From Oleidesulfovibrio alaskensis DSM 16109 (GTDB taxonomy: Bacteria; Desulfobacterota; Desulfovibrionia; Desulfovibrionales; Desulfovibrionaceae), in NCBI RefSeq assembly GCF_000482745.1, contig NZ_KI519494.1, forward strand, positions 441,682 to 505,681: DNA of 64,000 nucleotides, read 5' to 3'. The notes beneath the pieces were generated by a model. That model searched no databases and was not told where the DNA came from. It saw only the letters and a list, made by a program, of their open reading frames with translations. Both the position numbers and the translations under genes were made by a program. This document shows positions 9,016 to 16,932 of this stretch, piece after piece (positions within the stretch are counted from its first letter, which is position 1; every line of letters starts with the position of its first letter).

Positions 9016-9744
9016 ATGAAAAGCCATGAAGTGGAATACAGGATAACGGGGGGCGACCTGCAGGTGGTGGAAGTGGAACTGGACCCCGGTGAGACAGTCA
9101 TAGCCGAAGCCGGAGCCATGTGCTGGATGGACGGGGACATTGAGTTTGCCGCCCGCATGGGCGACGGTTCCGCGGCGGACGGCGGTTTTTTCGGCAAGCT
9201 GCTGGGAGCGGGCAAGCGGCTGGTCACGGGTGAGTCGCTGTTTATGACGCACTTTACCAATCAGGGGCAGGCAAAGGCCTCCGTGGCTTTTGCCGGTCAG
9301 GTGCCGGGGCATGTGGTGCCTGTTGATCTGGCGGAAATCGGCGGCGAGCTTATCTGTCAGCGCGATGCTTTTTTGTGCGCGGCGCGCGGCACCCGCATCG
9401 ATGTCGCTTTCAGCAAGCGTCTGGGAGCGGGATTTTTCGGTGGTGAAGGATTTGTACTGCAGCGGCTGCGCGGTGACGGTCTGGCCTTTGTGCATGCGGG
9501 CGGCGCCGTGGTGCGCAAGGAACTGCAAGGCGGTACGCTGCGGGTGGACACAGGCTGCCTCGTGGCTTTCACACCGGGGGTCAGCTACGATATCGGACTT
9601 TCCGGCGGGCTGAAGTCCATGATGTTCGGCGGCGAAGGGGCGTTTCTGGCGGCATTGTCCGGACACGGTACGGTGTTTTTGCAGAGCATGCCCTTCAACC
9701 GTCTTGCCGACCGTATCACGGCACTGATTCCTGAAAAGAAATAA
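9016..9744 (+). CDS. AIM24 / TIGR00266 family protein
   Basis: A 242-residue all-beta protein of the AIM24 (TIGR00266) family. It is recognisable by VEVELDPGETVIAEAGAMCWMDGDIEF at the N-terminus and the glycine-rich segments GFFGKLLGAGKRLVTGES and GAGFFGGEGFVLQRLRG. No enzymatic activity is established for bacterial members; mitochondrial Aim24 is linked to membrane organisation. GGGAG lies six bases before ATG 9016. The phzF-like gene follows after 43 bases on the same strand, so the two are probably co-transcribed. Cytoplasmic, with no signal peptide. Confidence 0.88.
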   Translation: MKSHEVEYRITGGDLQVVEVELDPGETVIAEAGAMCWMDGDIEFAARMGDGSAADGGFFGKLLGAGKRLVTGESLFMTHFTNQGQAKASVAFAGQVPGHVVPVDLAEIGGELICQRDAFLCAARGTRIDVAFSKRLGAGFFGGEGFVLQRLRGDGLAFVHAGGAVVRKELQGGTLRVDTGCLVAFTPGVSYDIGLSGGLKSMMFGGEGAFLAALSGHGTVFLQSMPFNRLADRITALIPEKK

Positions 9745-9787
9745 CGCGGCGCGATATTGCCGCGCATGGTGCATGGGGGATCATGCC

Positions 9788-10735
9788 ATGGAAGAATTCC
9801 GGCTGACCGTGCTGCTTGTGGATGCATTCACCCGCACGCCCGGCAGGGGAAACCGCGCGGGTGTGGTGCTGGATGCCGCGGGATTGTCCGCCGCTGCCAT
9901 GCAGGCAGTGGCAGCGCTGGTCAATGTGTCGGAGACGGCTTTTATTCTGCCGGCACCTGCACAGGCCGGGTATGCCGTGCATGTGCGCTATTTCACCCCG
10001 CGGGCCGAGGTTCCGGTGTGCGGGCATGCCACCGTGGGGGCGCATTATGCGCGGGCACGGGCGCTGGGAATTTCGGACACAACGGTGTCCGCCCTGACCG
10101 GCGCGGGGGTTCTGCCCGTGGATATCCGCGGATCCGGCAGCGGTATGAAGATTGTCATGACGCAGGGCAGGGTGGTGTTTTCTCCGCCGTGCATACCTGC
10201 TGTCAGGCAGGCGGTTCTTAACGCTCTTGGGCTTGATGAAGACGACCTGCTGTCCGGTTTGCCGGTACAGGAGGTTTCCACGGGACATTCCAAAATAATG
10301 GTGCCGCTGCGCAGAACGGCATTGCTGGACGCCCTGAAGCCGGACATGACCGCTCTGACGGAATGCAGCCGTGTCACGGGGTGTAACGGCTTTTTTGTTT
10401 TCGGGTTCAACGGCGGGGATGACGAAGCGCTTATAAACGGGCGCATGTTCGCTCCTGCCATCGGCATTGACGAGGACCCCGTGACGGGGAATGCCAACGG
10501 CCCCTGTGGTGCGTATCTGTCGCATTACGGCAGACTGCCCGCACAGGCGGCGTTTACCTTTTGCGGCAGGCAGGGTGTGGCCATGGGCAAGGAAGGCATG
10601 GTGGAGGTGACTGTCCACCGTGATGAAGACGGTCCGTGCCGTGTGCAGGTAGGCGGGCACGCGGCGGAAGCCGGCCGGATGGAGGTTGCGCTGCACGTAG
10701 AGGACGACGGCCGCATTACGGCCCGCAGTGTCTGA
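9788..10735 (+). CDS. PhzF family isomerase-like protein
   Basis: A 315-residue member of the PhzF/YddE superfamily of diaminopimelate-epimerase-like folds. Seen motifs are the N-terminal VDAFTRTPGRGNRAGVVL, the catalytic-loop segment NVSETAFIL, PVCGHATVG, and DEDPVTGNANG near residue 235. The Glu in NVSETAF is the general acid/base in PhzF. No phenazine genes are nearby, so an unknown isomerase role is more likely than phenazine synthesis. ATG 9788 is preferred over the in-frame ATG at 9773 because GGGGGA is seven bases upstream of it. Confidence 0.88.
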   Translation: MEEFRLTVLLVDAFTRTPGRGNRAGVVLDAAGLSAAAMQAVAALVNVSETAFILPAPAQAGYAVHVRYFTPRAEVPVCGHATVGAHYARARALGISDTTVSALTGAGVLPVDIRGSGSGMKIVMTQGRVVFSPPCIPAVRQAVLNALGLDEDDLLSGLPVQEVSTGHSKIMVPLRRTALLDALKPDMTALTECSRVTGCNGFFVFGFNGGDDEALINGRMFAPAIGIDEDPVTGNANGPCGAYLSHYGRLPAQAAFTFCGRQGVAMGKEGMVEVTVHRDEDGPCRVQVGGHAAEAGRMEVALHVEDDGRITARSV

Positions 10736-10798
10736 CGGCAGTGCGGCGCAGCCGCGCAGGGCTTTTGCCATGCGGGGCTGAGCCAACTGTACATGTTA

Positions 10799-10834
10799 CC
10801 CCCCTGCGCTTTGCTATGCGGCGGCGCAGGGGGG
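10799..10834. terminator. Hairpin between convergent genes
   Basis: CCCCCCTGCGC (10799-10809) pairs perfectly with GCGCAGGGGGG (10824-10834). It sits between the convergent phzF-like and cobI genes. Neither side has a clear T run, so termination strength is uncertain. Confidence 0.5.
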
Positions 10835-10877
10835 CTTTGCATGTAGTTGTCTGCGCATGGTGCGCGGCAGGCTCCGG

Positions 10878-11597
10878 TCAGGAGTCCGCGTTTTTTCTCT
10901 TTTTATCGCCGGTCACCAGCATCAGCGAAAAGTAATGCGGCTTTTCGGGGGCGTCCTGTAGTGATTCGGCCACAATCTCGCCGTCCATTCCCAGACGAGA
11001 GACAAACGTGCTCTGGTTTTCTTTGCCTGCTGCGGTCACAGCCTTTCTGATGGCGGCAAAGTTTTTATACGTTTTCAGAATAACGGCGTTGTCCGCGTAA
11101 TTCAGGGCTTGTTCCAGCCCGTCACCCACGCCGGAAAGCAGCAGCAGGTTTTCACCTGATTCACACAGGATGGTGGCCGTGCGTGCGGCCGACGCCTGAT
11201 ATGAGGTGATGCCCGGCACGATTTCCACGGGAGCCTGCGGACATACGGTGCGCAGAGTGCGCAGCAGGTAGCCGAAAGTGGAATAGATGAGCGGGTCCCC
11301 CAGCGTGAGAAACGCGCACTGCCGTCCGGCAGCCAGATGGCCGGCAACTGTGCGTGCGTTTTCGTCCCACGCAGCACGCAGCACGCTGCCGTCGCGCGAC
11401 ATGGGAAAGCCCAGCCGGATAATCTGCACATCGTCCCGCAGGTGCGGGGCGGCTATGGAAAGCGATACCGAATAATCGTTTTTTGTGGAACTGGCGGCAA
11501 AGACCACGTCCGTGCGGGCCAGAGCCTTGACCGCCTTTATGGTAAGCAGGTCGGGGTCGCCGGGGCCGACGCCGATACCGTACAACGTACCGTACAC
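10878..11597 (-). CDS. cobI: Precorrin-2 / cobalt-factor II C20-methyltransferase
   Basis: Transfers a methyl group from S-adenosylmethionine to C20 of the corrin precursor. The 239-residue protein has the tetrapyrrole methylase signature YGIGVGPGDPDLLTIKAV at its start, the second SAM-site motif LTLGDPLIYSTFGYL, and EIVPGITSYQASAA. Start is the GTG at 11597, which overlaps the stop codon of the upstream binding-protein gene (TAGTG) and has AAGGAG seven bases before it. It is the last gene of the riboswitch-controlled cobalamin operon. With CbiK in the same operon, the anaerobic (cobalt-first) form, cobalt-factor II methyltransferase CbiL, is the likely activity. Confidence 0.92.
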   Translation of the reverse strand: MYGTLYGIGVGPGDPDLLTIKAVKALARTDVVFAASSTKNDYSVSLSIAAPHLRDDVQIIRLGFPMSRDGSVLRAAWDENARTVAGHLAAGRQCAFLTLGDPLIYSTFGYLLRTLRTVCPQAPVEIVPGITSYQASAARTATILCESGENLLLLSGVGDGLEQALNYADNAVILKTYKNFAAIRKAVTAAGKENQSTFVSRLGMDGEIVAESLQDAPEKPHYFSLMLVTGDKKRKNADS

Positions 11598-12535
11598 TAG
11601 GGTTCTCCTTGACCGGCAGCCGGGGGCTGCAGGGTGAAGCGCGAGGGATGCAGAAAGCGCGCAAGCTCTTCCACCGCATCCACCGCTCTGGGGCCGGGGC
11701 GTGAATAACACGCCTCTTCCACAACAAGCCAGCGCGCATGACGCACCGCCCGCAGTGTGCGGAAGTGCGGCCGCGCGTCCGGCGGCACCGGTGTTTTATT
11801 CATGGGGCCGTGCTGCACAATGTAGACTTCGGGGTCGAGGCGCAGCAGTTCCTCTTCCGAGGGGCGCTCCAGTTTTTTGTCGGACACGAGGCAGTTTGCA
11901 CCGCCTGCGCGGCCGATAATGTCATTGACGATGGAACCTGTGCCCGCCCCCAGCAGGTTGGGGTAACGGACTTCAAAAAAGACCGAGGGGCGGTGTTCTC
12001 CGGCTACGGCTGCGCGCACCGTTTCCAGACGGTTGCGCAACTGTGCGGTAAGTGCCGCTGCCTTGCCCTGTTCTCCGGTCAGCACTCCCAGACGGGCGAT
12101 GACGGAAAACAGCTGCTCAAAGTCGGCAACGTGAAATTCCGCCACGGGAATGCCCAGCGCGCGCAGGTCGTCCACGGCCTGCCCGGCTTCTTTGCGTCCG
12201 CTCATCTGCAGCACAAGGTCGGGAGCCATGCCGGCCACCAGTTCAAGGTTGGGCCGCATGTGCGTGCCGATGGCGGGCAGACTGCGGATGGATTCCGGCC
12301 AGTGGTCGGCATTGGTGCGTGCTATGAGCCTGTCCTGCAGACCCATGGCGGCCAGTGTCTCGTTAAAGGCACCGTACAGGGCGATGATGCGCCGGGCAGG
12401 AGCATCCAGCTGCACGGTGCGGCCTGTATCATCGGTTATGCTTACTCCGTGCTGCTGCGCGGCAACGGACAAAGGTGCCAGCAGCAGGATAAAGGCGCAC
12501 CACAGCGCGGCGCTGAGATGTCGGAAGGTTGTCAT
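11597..12535 (-). CDS. Periplasmic cobalamin/metal-chelate binding protein (BtuF-like)
   Basis: A 312-residue periplasmic binding protein for an ABC importer. It has a signal peptide (about 1-26, ending SVAAQ) and a helical-backbone class III fold marked by RIIALYGAFNETLAAMG, ELVAGMAPDLVLQMSG and the C-terminal RPGPRAVDAVEELARFLHP. Its ATG overlaps the stop of the ATPase gene (ATGA), giving translational coupling. Position in a cobalamin-riboswitch operon with cbiK and cobI suggests a corrinoid, cobalt-chelate or tetrapyrrole substrate. The fold alone also fits siderophore or heme binding. Confidence 0.85.
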   Translation of the reverse strand: MTTFRHLSAALWCAFILLLAPLSVAAQQHGVSITDDTGRTVQLDAPARRIIALYGAFNETLAAMGLQDRLIARTNADHWPESIRSLPAIGTHMRPNLELVAGMAPDLVLQMSGRKEAGQAVDDLRALGIPVAEFHVADFEQLFSVIARLGVLTGEQGKAAALTAQLRNRLETVRAAVAGEHRPSVFFEVRYPNLLGAGTGSIVNDIIGRAGGANCLVSDKKLERPSEEELLRLDPEVYIVQHGPMNKTPVPPDARPHFRTLRAVRHARWLVVEEACYSRPGPRAVDAVEELARFLHPSRFTLQPPAAGQGEP

Positions 12536-13359
12536 GGCGTTTTTCTCTGCGTGTGGGCGGGCATGAAAAGAGCCTGCGGCAGCCCGCAGTCCGGATGCCG
12601 GAATACGCGGACAGAGGTTTCATATATCCGGCAGAGGTTGGCTTCTGTAAATACGTCGCGGGTGGGGCCGTCCAGCGCCACGGCTCCGTCTTTCAGAAAT
12701 ATCAGCCGGTCACAGTAGAGTGCCGCCAGATTAAGGTCATGAATGGCGGCGACCACCGTGAGTCCCTGCGCATGTCTGCGGCGCAGCATGTCGTAAATTT
12801 CCACTTTGCGGGCTATGTCCAGACCGGATGTGGCCTCGTCCAGCAGCAGGCAGGGGGCCGCCTGTGCCAGCGCCCGTGCTATGAGCACCCGCTGGAATTC
12901 TCCGCCGGAAAGCCTGCATGCCGGCCGTGAGGCAAACTGCGATGTGGCTGTCTGGCGCATGGCGTTTTCCGCGGCCTCGTTGTCTGCGGCGCTGTATCCG
13001 CCCAGAAAGGATATATAGGGATACCGTCCCATGAGTACCACGGAGCGCACCGGTATGTCAGGGACGATGTCAGGCCGTTGCGGTACCGAAGCCATTTTTT
13101 TTGCGCGGGTGCGGGCACAAAGCCCCGCGGCCGGAGTGAACTGCACTGCATCCTTTTCAGATGCAGCGGAGGCGGTGCGCAGCAGCACTTCGCCGCTGAC
13201 CGGCGGCAGCACTCCGGAAAGGGTGAGCAGCAGGGTTGTTTTGCCGCTGCCGTTGGGGCCGAGCAGACCTGTCATTTCACCCTGTCTGATATGCAGGGAG
13301 ATGTTGTGCAGTACGGGCGTTGTACCGTGGCCCAATGTGGCATTGCGCAGGCGTATCAT
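12532..13359 (-). CDS. ABC importer ATPase (BtuD/FecE type)
   Basis: A 275-residue cytoplasmic ATPase that powers the adjacent permease. Walker A is GLLGPNGSGKTTLLLTLSG (about 33-50), the signature is RLSGGEFQRVLIARALAQ, Walker B is CLLLDEATSGLD, and the switch His lies in AAIHDLNLAALY. ATG 13359 overlaps the stop of the permease gene (ATGA). The insertion after the Walker A region (SAASEKDAVQFTPAAG) is somewhat longer than in BtuD. It belongs to the cobalamin-controlled uptake operon. Confidence 0.92.
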   Translation of the reverse strand: MIRLRNATLGHGTTPVLHNISLHIRQGEMTGLLGPNGSGKTTLLLTLSGVLPPVSGEVLLRTASAASEKDAVQFTPAAGLCARTRAKKMASVPQRPDIVPDIPVRSVVLMGRYPYISFLGGYSAADNEAAENAMRQTATSQFASRPACRLSGGEFQRVLIARALAQAAPCLLLDEATSGLDIARKVEIYDMLRRRHAQGLTVVAAIHDLNLAALYCDRLIFLKDGAVALDGPTRDVFTEANLCRIYETSVRVFRHPDCGLPQALFMPAHTQRKTP

Positions 13360-14435
13360 AGGGCTGTTCCTGTATTGCGCCGCAGCAGCAGGCAGAAAAA
13401 AGGGCCCCCCAGCAGCGCGGTGACCACTCCCACGGGCAGTTCGGCCCCGCCGGAAAGCAGGGTGCGGGCCAGCACGTCGGACCAGAGCAGCAAAAGACCG
13501 CCTGTCAGCGCGCTGACCGCCAGCAGCGGCCGGTGCTCGGCGCCTATGACCATACGTACCAGATGCGGCACAACCAGCCCCACAAATCCTATCACCCCGC
13601 TGACCGCCACGGAGACGCCCGTAAGCGCTCCTGCTCCCAGCAGCAGCCACAACCGTACGCGTGAAGCATCCATGCCCAGCTGACGGGCCTGCATGTCGCC
13701 CAGCGACAGAATATCAAGCTCGCGCGAAAAACGGATGACGGGCAGCATACCCAGCACAAACCACGGCGTGAAAAGCATGACCTCATGCCAGCCGCGGCCC
13801 TGCAGACTGCCCATTATCCAGAATACGATGCTTGCCACCGATTCTTCGTCCAGTGATTTGACCAGCGATATGAGAGCGGAAAGGAACGTGGACACCACAA
13901 TACCCGCAAGTACCAGCGTTTCGCGGCGCATGATGCCGCCCACGCGACCCAGTACAAGCACGGCCGCCAGCGCCGCGGTGGCACCGGTCAGGGCCGCGGC
14001 GGGCAGTATTCCTGCAGCGGGAAAAAACGGCAGGGCCATGGTGCCCAGCCCCCAGAAAAGTGCCACGGATGCGCCGAAAGCGGCTCCGGACGAAACGCCC
14101 AGCGTGAAAGGATCGGCCAGAGGGTTGCGCAGCAGCCCCTGATACACCGTGCCTGCCACCGCCAGCGAAGCGCCCACCAGCAGCGAGAGCACCACGCGGC
14201 CCAGACGCAGCTCAAGCACCACAACGGTCAGTGCGGGATTATCCTGCGCGGCTGCGGGCGGGGGGCCCAGACCGGCGGCATGCAGCAGCACGGCCGTCAC
14301 GTCGGCAAACTCCACGGGAAACGCCCCCGCGTAACAGGCCAGAAACACCGAAACCGCACAGGCGGCCGACGCGGCGGCACAGCACAGCACCGGGCGGAGC
14401 GTGCGGCGTGTTACGGTGTTTCCGGCCCTGTTCAT
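13356..14435 (-). CDS. ABC importer permease, FecCD/BtuC family
   Basis: A 359-residue inner-membrane permease with about nine to ten transmembrane segments. Family hallmarks are RLGRVVLSLLVGASLAVAG, the loop GLLRNPLADPFTLGVSSGA, and GFVGLVVPHLVRMVIG near residue 290, which contacts the ATPase. Its ATG overlaps the cbiK stop by one base (TGATG). Together with the ATPase and the BtuF-like protein it makes a complete type II importer, presumably for corrinoid or a cobalt-tetrapyrrole. Confidence 0.92.
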   Translation of the reverse strand: MNRAGNTVTRRTLRPVLCCAAASAACAVSVFLACYAGAFPVEFADVTAVLLHAAGLGPPPAAAQDNPALTVVVLELRLGRVVLSLLVGASLAVAGTVYQGLLRNPLADPFTLGVSSGAAFGASVALFWGLGTMALPFFPAAGILPAAALTGATAALAAVLVLGRVGGIMRRETLVLAGIVVSTFLSALISLVKSLDEESVASIVFWIMGSLQGRGWHEVMLFTPWFVLGMLPVIRFSRELDILSLGDMQARQLGMDASRVRLWLLLGAGALTGVSVAVSGVIGFVGLVVPHLVRMVIGAEHRPLLAVSALTGGLLLLWSDVLARTLLSGGAELPVGVVTALLGGPFFCLLLRRNTGTAL

Positions 14436-15325
14436 CAGTCATCCAGCCGGTTGTAGGCTTCTTTAAGGTGCTCAACCCATATGGCGCGGATGGCGGGCAC
14501 AGCTGCCATGCCTTTTACCACGGGTACGGGGGTGATGCCGTGAGCGGCAAAAACACTTTTCCACGAATCGGGCTCGTCGCCTGCCATGTCGTTTACGGTA
14601 TGGTCACCCGCCACCGACATGAGCGGAAGCAGGTAGGCTTTTTTGATACCTTTCTTTTTCAGCATGGCCAGCACGTCGTCAATTTCGGGGCTGCCTTCAA
14701 CGGTGCCCACAAAGGCATTGGCATCTTTCTGCCACAGATAATACTGCAGGGCGGGGTAGAATGCATTGGCAGAATGACCGGTACCGTGGCCCATGAACAC
14801 CACCGCCTCGTCTGCGGTACGTTCTGCGGGTACGGCGGTCATGACTGCATCGGCCACATTTTTCATGTCCTCTGCAGTGTACATGAGCGGCTTGCCGACT
14901 TCCACCTGCTTGATATTTTTGGGCATGCCCTCAAAACGTTCTGCGGTGTGCAGCAGGCCGAGGTATTCAAAGCCCGGAATCATGTGCAGCGACTGCACGG
15001 CCACGCGGTTGAACCCTGCATCGCCCAGACGGCCCAGTGCCACGGCGGGCGAATCCACCTGCAGGTTCTGCTCACTCGCCACAATGTCGCGCACCATGCG
15101 TGCCGTGTAAGCCCAGCGCACTTCAACACCGGGTATGGCGGCACGTACTTCGCGTTCCAGCGCTTCGTAGGGGGCGCGTGCTTCGGGCACGGTGCTGCCG
15201 AAGGTGGCAAGCAGAATGGCTTTTTTGTCGGGATGTGCGGCGCCGTGGCCGGCAAAAGCAGGCGCGGCAACGCACAGCAGGCAGCACGCGGTGACGAGCA
15301 GTCTGCACCATGAGCGCAGTTTCAT
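14435..15325 (-). CDS. cbiK: Sirohydrochlorin cobaltochelatase with signal peptide (periplasmic CbiK type)
   Basis: Inserts Co2+ into sirohydrochlorin on the anaerobic cobalamin route. The 296-residue protein keeps the metal-coordinating His residues in SLHMIPGFEY and VVFMGHGTGH, and the N-terminal LLATFGSTVPEARAPYEALE. It begins with a clear signal peptide (about 1-25, ending APAFAG), so it is exported. A periplasmic CbiK form is known from Desulfovibrio vulgaris, where chelation outside the cytoplasm remains unexplained. Start 15325 follows GGAGG by seven bases. It is the first gene after the riboswitch and its terminator, and heads a tightly overlapping transport operon. Confidence 0.93.
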   Translation of the reverse strand: MKLRSWCRLLVTACCLLCVAAPAFAGHGAAHPDKKAILLATFGSTVPEARAPYEALEREVRAAIPGVEVRWAYTARMVRDIVASEQNLQVDSPAVALGRLGDAGFNRVAVQSLHMIPGFEYLGLLHTAERFEGMPKNIKQVEVGKPLMYTAEDMKNVADAVMTAVPAERTADEAVVFMGHGTGHSANAFYPALQYYLWQKDANAFVGTVEGSPEIDDVLAMLKKKGIKKAYLLPLMSVAGDHTVNDMAGDEPDSWKSVFAAHGITPVPVVKGMAAVPAIRAIWVEHLKEAYNRLDD

Positions 15326-15369
15326 GAAGGAAACCTCCAGAGAATCTGGGGCATTGATATAGTCACGGT

Positions 15370-15414
15370 AAAAATAAAGAGCGCTGCCTCCTGCATGGGC
15401 AGGAAGGGGCGCTC
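15370..15414 (-). terminator. Riboswitch expression platform terminator
   Basis: On the minus strand GAGCGC pairs with GCGCTC around an inner CCTGC/GCAGG stem and is followed by TTTATTTTT (15370-15378). It lies between the cobalamin aptamer and the cbiK start, so it is the likely switchable terminator. A second perfect stem, GACTTTTT with AAAAAGTC (about 15430-15464), lies between aptamer and terminator and may be the competing structure. Confidence 0.75.
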
Positions 15415-15473
15415 CGGTCACCGTGACGGACTTTTTGCGGCAAAGCCCCGTGCCCAAAAAGTCATCCTGTACA

Positions 15474-15640
15474 CTCAGGCAGGTCTTCCGGCTTGTCCCG
15501 CGGCATCCGGCCTTCCCGGGAATTTTTCCCAGTGGCACGGTGTGGATGCGGCGTATCGTGGACTTACGGCGGCGGGTCCGCTCCCGACTTTAACGGGATT
15601 CCCTATCAAGCCCCGCAGGGCACCTGAATCGATTCGGGTT
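15474..15640 (-). promoter_or_regulatory. Cobalamin riboswitch aptamer
   Basis: Read on the minus strand the leader contains the class hallmarks in order: AGGTGCCC, GATAGGGAA, GGAGCGGACCCGCCGCCGTAA, GCCACTGG, GGGAAGGC and the B12 box AAGCCGGAAGACCTGCCTG (15476-15495). It lies 150 bases upstream of cbiK with a terminator hairpin between them. Adenosylcobalamin binding is expected to shut off the cbiK-permease-ATPase-btuF-cobI operon. Confidence 0.95.
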
Positions 15641-15683
15641 ATATATGGCTGCGGCAGCATGTCAAGGCCGCAGCATGCAGGGG

Positions 15684-16769
15684 TTATGCCGCGAACAGCA
15701 GGTAGCAGCCTGTCACGGCCAGCAGGCTGGTGATGCGCAGAAACTGGCTTTGCAGCAGCAGCACAAGACCCAGACGCGGAGTGAATATGCCCGCGTGCGA
15801 AGGCAGCTGGTGCCGCAGGGCGCGGACGGGGGTTGCTGCAATGGTTCCCAGTATCAGCGCGGTGACTGTCTGGGCGGTGGTCAGCGACCCGGCATCCAGC
15901 AGGGCGCCCGCGGCCGCAATTCCTGATGTGAATTCCGCGGCCACGGCAAAAATAACCACGCTGGCCGCTTCTACAGGCAGAAAGCTCCATGACAGCCCCT
16001 GAGCGGCGGCCTGGCGCATGGCTTCGAATACGCCTGCCTGTGTAAGCGCATAAATGAGAAAATAGACCGGTGCCGTGAACAGGATGATGCGCGAAAAGCG
16101 TCTGCGGAACAGGGCTGCCACGCGGTTGAGGTCAAGCCTTCCGCTGTGTTCTGGTGCCGCAGACTGTCCGGACTGCCTGCGGTGCGCCGTTGCGCGGGCC
16201 CACGCAAGCAGTCCCAGAGTGCGGCACAGGGCGGCTGTGCCGTTAAGTGCAAGGTATATGGCCCCTGCCGTGCGTGTCATGGGCACCACTATAAAAAAAG
16301 TGGTGGGCAGATGCAGCAGAAAAACAGGCAGACCGGTGTTGATGAGATAGGCAATGCGCAGTTCGCGCAGAGAAATGCGCCCGTCACGCATGGCTTCCAT
16401 AAGCATGGTGTTGGCCGCTGTGCCGGAAACGAACGCAGTGGCGAAAGCCGCGCCCGATGTCTGCCCCAGCCCGCCCCACCGTGTCAGCGGCCGGGCCAGC
16501 CGCGCCAGAAAGGGGGCCCAGCCGGCGCCTTCCACCACCAGCCCCACGGCCAGTCCCATGGCCAGATATATGAGCATGCGTATGAGCGGCCTGACAAGTT
16601 CGGGCCATGCATACTGCCAGTGCAGCAGCGCAGGGTCGGCGTGCAGAATGATGCCCAGTGCGGAGATTCCGCACAGCAGCGGAACAAACATAAGCGTTTT
16701 TCTGCCTCTGCCTGTCCGGCGTGAAGATATTTTTGCGGTAGAGCTTTGCTTTTGCATGGAGTCGGACAT
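15684..16769 (-). CDS. Gate-domain (nucleoside recognition) membrane protein
   Basis: A 361-residue protein with about nine hydrophobic helices and two Gate-like repeats. Examples are GAAFATAFVSGTAANTMLMEAM and the C-terminal VVIFAVAAEFTSGIAAAGALLDAG. Such proteins are annotated as nucleoside recognition or spore-maturation-like, but no transport substrate is firmly established. ATG 16769 is the most likely start; no good Shine-Dalgarno is visible, and an ATG four codons later is possible. It ends just upstream of the cobalamin riboswitch, so it is not under that switch. Its own 160-base leader carries a short stretch reminiscent of a cobalamin aptamer core. Confidence 0.7.
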   Translation of the reverse strand: MSDSMQKQSSTAKISSRRTGRGRKTLMFVPLLCGISALGIILHADPALLHWQYAWPELVRPLIRMLIYLAMGLAVGLVVEGAGWAPFLARLARPLTRWGGLGQTSGAAFATAFVSGTAANTMLMEAMRDGRISLRELRIAYLINTGLPVFLLHLPTTFFIVVPMTRTAGAIYLALNGTAALCRTLGLLAWARATAHRRQSGQSAAPEHSGRLDLNRVAALFRRRFSRIILFTAPVYFLIYALTQAGVFEAMRQAAAQGLSWSFLPVEAASVVIFAVAAEFTSGIAAAGALLDAGSLTTAQTVTALILGTIAATPVRALRHQLPSHAGIFTPRLGLVLLLQSQFLRITSLLAVTGCYLLFAA

Positions 16770-16932
16770 AGAGTGAAAGTAAGGATTAAGGGAGCATGGC
16801 CGGTTTCTGCCGGTCTGCATGCCTGCCGTCGGCCGTTGCGGGGCTGCCGGATGAAGCCTGTTTGACAGAAAACAGCACCCGTGGTGTAGTTTCAGCTTAT
16901 TTGCAGGTATTGCAAAAGGATCGTCTGACAGC

